Shown in pieces: positions 35,501 to 47,500 of a stretch of DNA of 64,000 nucleotides. The stretch's first letter is position 1; each line of letters opens with the position of its first letter. The translations under genes and the position numbers were made by a program. The notes under the pieces were generated by a model. The model was not told the DNA's origin. It made no database searches and worked only from the letters and a program-made list of their open reading frames with translations. This stretch comes from Sarcocystis neurona (taxonomy: Eukaryota; Apicomplexa; Conoidasida; Eucoccidiorida; Sarcocystidae): the NCBI GenBank assembly GCA_000727475.1, contig KL647301.1, positions 2,071,055-2,135,054 on the forward strand, in the 5' to 3' direction.

Positions 35501-38500
35501 GCTTCGTCTTCGTCTTCGTCTACTTCCTTCGGTGTCTTGCGGCTCCTTCGGCCGCCCAGAGCGCTGCTGCTGCTACTGCTGTTGCTTCGTCCGCCTCTGC
35601 TGGGGCTGTAGCGGTCCTGCGCCGCAGCGTCTGACTCCGTCCACTCACGTGCTGCCGCTGCTGCTGCTTCTGCCTCTGCCTGAGTCGCCTCCCCTACTCT
35701 TTTTTCGAGATCTTCTCCGCTGCTGCTGCTGCTTCTGCTGCTGCTCTTCCCTTTTGTGCTGCTCTCTTCCTCTTCGTCGTCTGGCGAGACCAGCACGCCT
35801 TTCAGAGGAAGCGCTTCCAACCTACAGCAGCACAAGATTGAAGCAGCAGCACACAAGCAGCAGCAGGATACCAGTACAGTACTTTCTGCATCCATCTGCC
35901 TCTTCCACGCCTTCCGCTCAGCGGCCCACGCGCAGCACGTACGCACCAAACAAGCGGACAAATAAACATGTCTTCGTATGCATACACGTACACAGTTACA
36001 CACTCTTACACGTATATATATATACGTACACGTACACGCATGTATACGTATACAGACATACATATATACATATATATATATATGCGCATACATGTATATA
36101 CATATATATGTGCATAGATACACATCTACATAGGTGTACATCTCTAAGCATGTACACATATTTGAATATATCTTATGTACAGATACATATATATATATAT
36201 ATATGTATAGATATATATATGCATATATACATACACGTACATATACCTACACACATGACCACTCTCTCTCCCTGGATATGTGTCTAGGTACGTAAACGTA
36301 GACGCATATGTATATGCCTGTGGAAGCATGCACAGGAGCTTGAAGGGGGGACTTGCTTTGATTCTAGATCTGGTAATCTTCCACTGCATTACGCGTGCCT
36401 CAGTATGTGCGTGTGTTCCCTCCCAGACATATACGTTCACGTACACATACAAATACATATATATATACATATAGAGAGAGAGATCTAGATAATGTACACG
36501 CATATATATATATATATGTGAATATTTGTTATCCGATTCCCTGCTGCTGGTGTCTATACGAGTTCTGGTTATTCGTCGCCGCAGGTGGTTGTTTAGATGT
36601 ACGGGGATAGCTACGAGAAGTGGACTGGCGCTGCTGTGCGGGCCGGTGGAACAGCCACTGCAGATGTTTCTGCCGCTCTCGTTGCTGCCGCTGGTCGGTT
36701 CTCCTCGCAGCTGTCATGCGCAACGCCTGTGCTGCTGCTGCTGTTGTGACTCCTCCGTCGCCTTTTCTCCTCCTCTTTCTCGTCCGGGTCAGTCTGTCTT
36801 CTAGCTGCTGCTGCTGCTGTTGCTCCTACGTCCCCGGCCTCTCGTCCATCCCCGGCGACTGCTGCTGCTCCTGCTCGTCAATCTCCGGCCGCTGCTGCTG
36901 CTGCTAAAGCCCCGTGTGCTGCTGCTGTTTCTGCCTCTTGTTTTCCACGGCATTCTCACCGCATGGCCTGCACAAGCTGCAGCAGGAAGAGTTCAATAGT
37001 GCTGTCTTCAACGCATTCCAGTCCTCGTACAGCAGCAGCCTTGATGATATTATCTCTCGCCGGCCATGGCGGAGCCCACATCTGTCGCCACGTGTACGCC
37101 AGCAGCTCCAAGCTCTCCTCAACGATTGCCAGTTCTGCAAGTCTATCTCTTCCTTTGCTTTTTTTCTTTTCTTCTTGTTCTTCCTCGTCTTCTTCTCGAT
37201 CTTCTTCTTCTCCTCCGTCTGTCCCAGCCTCTTCTTCTTCGTGGTCGTCAGTTTTCGTTTCTCCTTCTTTTGCTGCGTTGTCTTCACCGTAGTTGACTGC
37301 GGCTTCACCTCCTCTGCAGTAGCTGCTGCGCTTTTGCCGCCTGCTGCTGCATGTCCCTTCGCTACCTCCACGTCGTCGTTTCGTCGTCTGCCGTCCCTGC
37401 TGCTGACGCCGCTGCGTCCGTCGCTGGCAGCCGGGGAAGCAGCAGCCGGGCCAGAGCTGCGCCAGCCGCAGGACCTCCGCAGCCACAATAGCTTCACTGC
37501 TGCTAGCCTGCTGCTGCTGCTCCTGCTGCTGCTGCTGCAAGCGGTGCTGCTGCTCCGCTGATGCAGCAGCGCCAAGACTGCGTCGCAGACTCTCTGGATC
37601 GCTTTCCTCACCTGGCATGTCGCTGCTGCTGCGGAACGCGGAAGACGATGAAACACCAGTTCCCGTGGGCGCTCGGCTGCCGAACGGCGCAGCTGTGCCG
37701 CTGCTTCCGCTGCCAAGAAATGAATAGGCAGATGCAGAAGCAGCGGCAGCGGCAGCAGCAGCAGAGGACGAGGAAGGAGCAGTTGCACCAGCATCGGGAA
37801 GAAAGCCAGCCGCTGAGTTCGAAGACGGACCAGAAGGAAGCGTCGAAGAGGCGGGAGAGTATCTGCTGCTGTTTGGTGAATATGGAGGAGCCGCCGCTGC
37901 TGCTGCAGAGAGCCCTGCAGACGGTAGCTGCGGCAATGCTGCTGCAGCAGCAGCGACAGTCCCACCAGGCCAATACGACGAAGCGCGCAGAGCAGCATCT
38001 CCTCCTGCTGCCGCCGAAGGGGGAAACCCCGCGCCACTGCTTCCTCCTGCTGCTGCTGAAGCATCAAAAGCAGAAAGCAACGGCTGGCCAGAAGAAGCAG
38101 CAGCAGAAGCAGCAGCGCTACAGAGGGCAACAGAGTACGGCTCGTCGATCAGCAGCAGCAACTTCAACAAGCCACCAGGACGACGCACGACGCTTTCCCT
38201 GCAAACCACCATCACAAGAAATCTACGCAGACTCTCATGTACGTAGGAGCTACACCTGCGTACATATATACGTATACACATGCAGGCGTGTACGTATGTA
38301 TGTATGTGTGTCTCTCTGTATGCATGTATGTACGTATGCGTGTACGTGTGTACCTGTACGCGCACGTATGTATACAAGCATACGTATACACTTATATGTA
38401 CGTCCGTACGTATGTAAATATATATACGTACATATGTACATATATATATAATGTGCGTGTGCGTATGTATGTACGTATATATGTATGTCTGTACGTGTGT

Positions 38501-41500
38501 ATCTGTATCTGTATATGTGTGTATGTATGTATGTATGTATCCATACGCGTGTGTGTGCGTAGGTATAGGCCCCGACGTATTTACTGCTTCAGCTGGTATG
38601 ATACAGAGACGCTCGTACATAATTTTCAATACGTGCAACGATGAGTTATCCCTGAGCCGGTCTTCCTTGCCAACATATATTCGAATATGCGTACAACCAC
38701 ACCTGCGTATACACAAATATGGCCCTACACAGACACATATATACTCACACCTAACCATATTCATATATATATATATATATATATATAAACCCGTAATACA
38801 TCTATCTCTTCATTGGCGTATGGATTTATATATGTGGTCACTGAGCGGCGCTCAATGTCTGTAGTATTTTTTATACTCAATACGTCGTGACTCTTGCGTG
38901 CAGCACGTTCTTCTATGTTAATTCAGCGTTCTCCCTATACGTCTGTGTACACATACGTATGTATATGCATAGACGCATGCGTACACAAATCTGCCTCTCT
39001 ATATATATACGTATATGCATACGTATACACATGTGTCTCTCTCCGTATATACATACACGCATACGTATACGAGGGTGTCTCTCTCTGGTATATACAAATA
39101 TGCAAATGTATACAAATATGTCTCTCCTCCTCTCCTTTTCCGTTTCTCTCTTTTGCTGTCTCTTGTCTGTATCTCTGCCTTTCCCTCTTCTGTGTTGCGG
39201 CAGCAGTCGTAGTAGTCGATCAGCAATCTGCAACTGCACGGGTGCCTGGGCAGCTGCAGCAGCAGCAGCAAGTACCGGAATTTCCATAGCAGCAGCTTTT
39301 CAGCTGGCAAGATCACATGGGCAGGCGATCGCAGCAGTCCATCGAAAAGCGCCAGCGTTGCTGCTCCACGTGGTCGCCCAGCAGCCGCATGTTCCTCTGC
39401 TGCAGCAACAGCAGCAGACACACACAACAGCAGCTGCGGCTCCAGCAGCGGGACGGCGTGCGGAGGCCCCGTGCAGCAGCGGCAGCAGCTCCAGCGCTGC
39501 GGCTGCGACAACCACCGCAGGAGCAGCAGCAGCAGCATCACAGGAGCAGCAGCGGCGTCACAGCAGGAGCAGCGCTGTCGACGTGCCAGTCACAGCCGAC
39601 ACTGTCTCCTCCAGGATCAGCAGCAGCGGCACCGTAGCAGTTGAACCAGTCGCGTCGGTCGCAGGAGCCGCAGACACCCCGGGGCGCCAAGCCGCAGAAG
39701 CAGCACCGCAGCAGCAGGCGCTACACCACAGCAGCAGGCGCTACACCACAACAGCCTGCGGATCAATCACCAGCAACCTGGCGTTACTCGGCAACACTGG
39801 CAAGACTAGTAGCAGCAGTATGAGCACCAGCAGGAGCAGCAGCAGCCGCGTACGAGCGTCCCGCTATTCAGAAGTAGACGACCTCGTCAACGACGTAGAG
39901 TAGCAGCACGGGCGCCGCAGCAGCAGCAGCAGAAGCAGGAAAGGAAACGTCCAAGCAAAGCAGCAGTCCTGACGTGGCAGCAGCAAGAGCAGCAAGACGG
40001 GCACGTGGCAGCTACTTCGCATGGGCGTCACCGTCGGAAGCAGCAGAACAGTAGCGGCTCCACAGCAGTGGAAGAATAGACAGAGTACGGCATCACCGGG
40101 AGTCAACGCAACGGCAGTGCACGACGGATCGAATGAGTCAAAGGCTAAGACAGCAGCAGCATCGGCGGCAGCACCAGTTCCGATGCTTCTCGATGGTAGA
40201 AGAGCTGCATCACAAAGCAAACGCTTCCTTAGAGCACGCCATTGCTTCCTGTCAAAAAAAGCTTGCACGTGTCGCTGCTGCTGCAAGGGGGGCTGCTGCT
40301 GCTGGTGGTACTGCATCAGAGTGGGCAGCTATGAATGCTGCGGCAACGCACTGGGCTGCTGCTGCTTCTGTGTCAGACTAAGCTACTCCTGCCGCTGCTG
40401 CATCTGATTAGGCTGCTGCTAGCGCAGCGCCCCTGCAGCGGATTAGCCGTGCTGCTGCCGTAAGAAGCCACCGCCCCACACACCAGAGAAAACGATGGAC
40501 ATCTTCTTTGTCTGCTGCTAGTGCGCACCAGCACGACGGCGCCGGCACCAACAACGCCACTTTACTCAGCAGCTCAACTGGCCACACGTGAGCACAGAAC
40601 CGCAGCCGCACTGGACGCAGTGTTGCTGCTGCAGCAGCTGCTGCACCGCTGCTACCCTGCAACGATTGATCTGCAGCAGGAGCAACTCGGCAGCCGCGAA
40701 TCTGCAAAGGCCAACACTTGTCACGCTTCAAAAAACGAGCGTGAGAGTGCAAGTGCGGCTGGACAGCGTCTGGTGGTGCTCGTAACCTTCTCCTTCATAT
40801 ATACGTGCACACATACGCACGTATATATAAATGCATACACCTCCCCCTCATTATCCGCACACGTATAACTACATGAATGTAGAAAGCTTGTACCCTGCGC
40901 GTACACAAATAAATAGGCATAAAAATAATACACATATATATATATATATGTCGTGTCCTCTTTCTATACGTATATATATATATATATTATATGTACGTGT
41001 GTTTTAGAGAAAGAGTACCGTAGTTTGCATATCAGCAGATATACGTGGACAGATACATACAATACACATCAACTGTACGAGAAAAGAGTATACGTGTGTG
41101 TGTATTTGTACGTATATGTATACATGTGGATCTATATATGTGCATACACGTTCACACATATATTGACGTGTGCATTTATACACCTATTTGTATATACGTA
41201 TACGTATATATAGATGGATATACACATATACCTCCACACTTACACGTACATATATATATATTATATTATATAAATATATTATGTATATGTATATGTACAT
41301 ACGTGTATGTACACATGCACATACACGTGTGAAACGCCAGTGAGAACAAAAAGGGTGGTGGCGTAGGTACCATTGCATGCGGCGTGTGGAAACGCAGGGG
41401 GTCGAAAAGCCGCAGCAGAAGCGACCGCAGGTGCCCACGCGAAGTCGAGCAGCAGGGGGCCGCGTTGTTGCTGCGCTCGCAGAAGCAGCACCGCATCCAG

Positions 41501-44500
41501 AGACCCTGGCTGCTGCTGCTGCTGTGCCGACTGTTTGCCCACGGCTCTTAACTGCTGTCCATCTTGCAGCAGCAAATCCGTAGTCGCTTGCTCTATCCCA
41601 GTCAGCCGTTCAAGAGCTTCTCCTATAGTTGTCTGTTCATTGAAGATGAACTGCTGCATATCCTCCTTCTCCCCCTGCTCCTCGTGTTGCATCTCCGCTT
41701 GTGCAGCAGCAGAGGCGGCGCCACTCCCTCTCTGCGCTTCCTCTTTCTGCTGTTCTTCCTGCTGCTGCTTGAAATGCTGTTCCGGGTATTGTTGCGCCTG
41801 TGCTGCAGCGGCACCCTCCGTCGGCAGCGCAGTACCAGCAGCCACTGCAGCCGACGTGCTCGGACCGTCAGTATACAGCGGCCCTGCTGTACGCGTACTC
41901 TCGGCTTCTGTCGCACCAGCAGTTTCTGTCGCCTCCCCACCTGCTGTTGCTGTTTCCGGTGTACCCGTCGGTGTCGCTCCGATGGGCACGGGCGCACTGG
42001 GAGACGCTGCTGCGGCTGCCGTTGCTGCTACTCGCGTTGCTACCGCTGCTGCGCTGTGCCGGGCTGGCGGTGTTGCTGCACTGGTAGCGTCTCCGTGGGC
42101 GTCGGCACCACGTGGAGACGGCAGCTCGTGAGGAGTGGGAAAAGGAATGATGCCCCAGCTATCCGTCATCCAGTTGCTTGCTGCTCCTGCTGTTGCTGTG
42201 CCAACGCCAGTTGCAGCTGGCTGCTGCTGTTCCTGCGTGAACGAGCGCAGCCATAAATTTTTCTGCTGCAGCTGGTGCTGGAGGGCCCGCGCGAGGACAG
42301 CAGGAGGCAATGGGTGCTCCACCTCTTGAATTCTTCTGTGTGCTGCGCTATTGCTGCTTTGTCTGCTGCTGCTGTAGCTTCCGCTGTTGCTGTTGACCGT
42401 TGTACTCCCTTCGGCACCGGCAACAGCTGCTGCAGCGTCAACTGCTGCTGCGTGCGAGGGGCCACCGACACCGGCTGCACTGGCTGCTGCTTCCACTCCC
42501 ATCGCAGGCTGCTGCTGCTTCTGCGGCACGTCGAAATACCGCGGCGGGGTCTTTTCCTGCTGCTGCTGCTGCTTCACGACAGGCACAAACAAACCAGGAG
42601 GTAACGTCGAAGAGACCTGCTGCTGCAGGAGCAACTGATGCTTCTGCTGCTGGATCAGCCGCACCGTCAGCTGCTGCTGCTTCTGCTGCTGCAGCACCTG
42701 CTGCTGCAACTGCTGCAGCAGCAACCGCGCGATAGACACCGGCAGTCCTGTTGCTGTTGTTGCAACACGTGGCTCGGCATGCAAGACGGGTATCCCGTAG
42801 AAAGGCAGCTCCAGCAGCAAGTAGCCTGACGCGGCAACTGCTGCTACGGCGCTGGCTTCTCCGGCTGCAGCGGCAGCTGCTGCAGCTCGTTGCCGTCTCC
42901 ACAGCAGCTCTCGCTTCAGTCGCTCTCCTCGGTCGCCTGTTGCATCTGCCGCACCTGCTTCGTGTTCTCCCCACAGCCGCTCTTTCTGCTGCTCTCCACT
43001 GGCATGTGGAATGTCAGCAGCTGCCGCGGCTGCTTCAGCGACGCTGCGACGACAGCAGGCAAGCACCCGATGCTGCTCCGCTATGTCTGAGGTCTGCTGC
43101 AGCAACAGCAGCACTTCCTGCAGCTGCTGCTGCAGTTGTTGTTGCGTCGCCCCATCCACGTAGTCCCCGCAACCAGCGTAGGCCCCGCGTTCGAGCAGGT
43201 CCAGGCTCTTCGCGCCGCGATATAAGTCGTTCTCCAGGACCAGCTGCCGCAGCAGCAGCTTGCGCTGCTCTTGTCGCATCCTTCCCTCCCTGTCTCTCAA
43301 GCGCTCCTGCTGCGGCTTTCGCTGGTACGGCTCGTGCTGCTGTAGGTACTGCTCACGTCTCTCCTCTTGTTGTTGCTGCTGCTCCTGCTGCTCCTGCTCC
43401 TCGTCCTCCACCTCCTGCCCCTCGTTCCCCTGCCGTCGCTGCAGCTGCTGCTGTTGCCACTGCTGGCGATGCTGCAGCGCGTCTGGATTACCGGTTGCTG
43501 CTGCCGCTGATTTAGGAGAAGACGAAGGTGAGCCAGAGCAGTCAACAAAGCTGTCGCAGCACTCAGTAGAAGGCTCAGGCGTCTGCAGCAGGCCATGTGG
43601 CTGCATCCACCAGTCCCTCCTGCTGCTGTTGCTGCTCGGTGCGACTGCTGGGGTCCATCCGTCGCTACTGCTGCTTCCCTCCCAAGCCTCCTGCTGCAGC
43701 ACTTGCATGAGACGCGGGGTAAGCGGCGCATGCAGCAGCGCCAGCAGCGCATCAGCAGAGAGCGGCGGCAGCCGCTCTTCTGAAGCCGGCGCCTCACGAG
43801 TAGCAGCACCAGCAGCAGGGGGAGTCGTCCACTCCCCTGCGCAGCATGCGCTCCAAGGTGTGACCCCGCCTCCTCCTCCTTCTGCTACTCTCGCACGTGC
43901 TGCGTCCCCTAGGGCTGCTGCAGGCGAAGGAACCGCCGGCAGCAGAGTCGGCGGCAACGCCTCGCGTTCGAGCAGGCGCAGCAAGCGCAGCAGTGTCCAC
44001 AGATCTCCATCGCCACAAGCGTGCTGGTCTAGAAGCTTCGCGTCCGGCTGCGGGCTGTCACCTTGCTGCTGCTCCTGCAGCTCGGGGAGACCAAGAAAAG
44101 TGCCGCCCTGCGGATGGCTGCTGCTGCTGCTGCCTACTCGTTCAAAACGCGGCGGTGAAGCCGCACTAGCCCTGTCATTCACAGCAGGCACACACGCTCC
44201 AACAGCAGACGTACGAGAAGCTCCTGCTGCTGTTGCTTCGCTTTCTGTCCACCACGGCGCTCGCAGCCTCGCAGTCACTGCTGCTCCTGCTGCCCACGCT
44301 GCGACTGCTCCTTCTGCTCCTCCTCCTCCTGCTGTCGCTGCTCCTGCACCTCCTGCTGCGGCTCCCGCAGCTGCGGTTCTTGCTGCTGCTGCTCCTTCTG
44401 CCGCATTCATGGCGTCGCGTACTGCCGCGGCCGGTCTTTCAGAGCCAGCTGCTGTTACAGCTCCTGCAACAGGCGCTCCTCCGACCGGTGCGCCGGCTTC

Positions 44501-47500
44501 TGCTGCGGCTGCTGCCTCTACAGCAGCATCGACGCGGACTAATTTTATAATCTCCCGTCCCTGCCTCATCCGGCTACCGTCGTCGAAGAGCGGCAGCACG
44601 CCTGCAGCGTACAGACCTTCTGGAAAGACAAGTTCTCTGCTGCTGCTGCGGTTATGGCACGCTGCGTCCGTGCTGCTGCAGCTGCTGTTCCTGAAGACAT
44701 CGTCAGACTCCTTGTGAATAGCAAAGACCAGATAGGCATCCCGGGGCAGCGTCCTAACATCTACGGGGAAGCGCACAGTTGCGTCGAACGGCAGATACGC
44801 GATGCCGTCATCTTCCTCTGTTGCTGCCGTTGCTTGGAAGGCCGGAGGAAGGACCGCTGCTGCTGTTGTTGGTGCTGCTGTCTGACTATTCGCTCCCACC
44901 CTTGTTCTGCGTGCAGCAGCTGCTCGTCGGGCTCCCGATGCTGCTGCTGTCCGACGTGCTGCTGCTGTTGCTGCTGGCGTGGCTCCTGCTGTTGCTGCGG
45001 CTCCTCGTGAACTGGCTACCGCGCGCTCTGGTGCTGCGGCAGCTTTCGACAGGTTAAGAGACTTCTCAGCGCCAGTCCGTGCAAACGCAAGAGCCCCCGA
45101 GGCGGGAGCATCGTCAAGTCCTACGCGCGTATCCTCCACCCGCTGCTGCAGTTGCTCTTGCAGCTGCTGCGGTTGCAGAAGCTGCTGCTGCTTCTCTCGA
45201 AGGTCCTCCTGCTGCTGTTCCAGTTGCTGCTGTTCCAGTTGCGGCTGTTCCAGTTGCTGCTGCGCGAGTTGCCGCTGCGGCTCTTGTGGGGTGCGGAAGA
45301 GTGCCTGTTGCTGACCGAGGGGGAAACAAGGTGCGTCACCTTCCTGGCGACAGCAAGCAGCCGAGCTCGAATTTCCTTTCCTTGCGACTGTGCTGCAGCT
45401 GCTGCGCTGCCAGTAGCAGGAGGCGTCCAGGCTACTCGTGCTGCTGCCGTTGCTACTGCGAGGGACTTCCCTGCTGCTGGGGCGACTTCGGCACCTGCTG
45501 CTGTCGTAGTAGGAGTTTAGAAGTCCGCTGCTGCTGCTGCGCGACCTCCTGTAGACGGGGCGCCAGCTGGGGCTGCTTCTTCCGCGCTGCCTGCTGCTGC
45601 CTGTCGCGTAGCGTGTCCTGCTGCAGCGCTCTGCAGCGATGTCAGCGCTGCTGCAACACTCGCTGCCGATCAGCGTGTGGACGCAGGGCTGCAGGGAAGG
45701 CTGCAGCAAATGCGGAGCAGCAGCAGCAGCTACCGGGGTTGCAACTATCATTCTTGTGGTGCTAAGGCAGCTTCTGCTGCAGCAGATGGGAAGGGAGACT
45801 CGCCTCCCGTGGACAAAAAGTGAGACAGCCAAAGTATAATCGCATGCAGCTGCGAAGCATGCAGCCTTGCTGTACAGCTGCTCTTCCTCTACCCTTAGCG
45901 TTAGCGAGGCAGCGGCCGCAGCTGCCCCACACGTTGCTGCTTCCACTTCTGCTGCTACGTCTTCTTCCTCCTCGTCCTCACTCGCTGCCGCCCCCTCGCC
46001 GCCCTGCGGTGGCGCTGCGTTTCCGTTGCTACGTACCGGCGCCGTCGCGTGAGCTGCTGGTGCCCTTCCCGTTCCCTGCTGCTGCCGCAGCTCTGCGGCA
46101 AGAAACGCGCCCGCAGCAGCAGCAGCCGTGGCAGCAGCACCTGCAGTAGGTGCCCCGGCCGGGTCAGCAGCGCAGGGATCCGGTACAGCTGCAGCAGCAG
46201 CAGCAGCGAGCGAGGAGGCTGCAGCAGCCGCAGAAGACGCAGCGCGGCTAGAGTCGTACCCAGCAGCCGCTGCGTGGGCGCGCGTTCTTCGTCTGTGCTG
46301 CAGCTGTTGCAGCAGCGGGTCCCGAGGCAGTGCCAGCACGCCTGCTATACTTACACAAACAAGATTACTCAGGTCGCAGCTATATAGGAAGGGCACACGG
46401 CAACAGCTGCTGCAGCTCTGCTGCGGTGGCACGCCACTGCTGCTGCTGCTTTCTGCCACGCCCGTGCCCCTTTCTTCATTTGCAAGGCCCAAACCGCCAC
46501 CTGCTGTTGCTCCACTTCCCCTGCTGCCTGCTGCTGCAGCAGGAAAAGACACAGACGGAGAAACTCCTGTTCCTCCTCCTGTTCCCCCCACGTGCGCTCT
46601 GCCTGATGGCTGCCCTGCACGCCCCGCCGCTGCCATTGCTGCTGTAGCGCCTACAACCGGTGCTGGAGCACCGCCTGCTGTTGTTGACTCCGAACTGTGT
46701 CCTGCTGCTGATGCGGGAGCACGTGTGGCTGCTGACGCCGGAGCACCTGCTGCTGCTGATGCAGCGGCACCTGCTGCCGCTGATGCCGGGGCAACTGCTG
46801 CTGCTGGTGCCGCGGGACCTGCTGCTGCTGGTGCGTGACCGCGAGTTCCTGCAGACACGACTGCTCGTGCTGCAGTCTGCGACGGTGCCGGACTGACGGC
46901 TGCTGCTGGTGAAGGTGGAAAACGTGAGAAAGAAGGAACAGGACCGTCTTCTCTCCCTGCTGCTGCTGCTGAGAGGCTGATTCCTTCTCCTGGTTGACGT
47001 GCGGGCGACTGCCCTGCTGGTGTGGCTGCAGCTGTTGATACTGTTGACGGGCATGCTGCTGCTTCCGGCAAAGCTACTGCAGCAGCTGGAGTACTGGCAC
47101 GAACAGCAGATTCTGCTGCTGCCGCATCCACACCCCCGGGCACCGCTGCCTCCCACGTTGCTGCCGCTGGTGTACCCCGTGCTTCCGCTGCTGCTGGTGC
47201 TTCTCCTTCTCGTCCTCTTTCGTTTGCTGCAGCACCGCCCCGTGCTGCTACGGCAGTGCTTCCCTTTGCTATTGTTGCTGCTGCTGTACACACAGCGTCT
47301 GTGGTCGCGCTCGGTGCGTGTGAAACTGCGGGAAGGGGTCTTCGCGGCGTGCCCACGGTCATCTTTGTGGGGTGTGCGTGGGGTGTATGTACACCGGCTT
47401 GCAGCAGCGGGATGGCAGCAGCCGCAGTACTAAAATCCTGCTCGTAATGCTGCGGTTGCAGAGGCGGTGACGGCGGCAGCGGTTGCTGCAGCAGCAGCCT

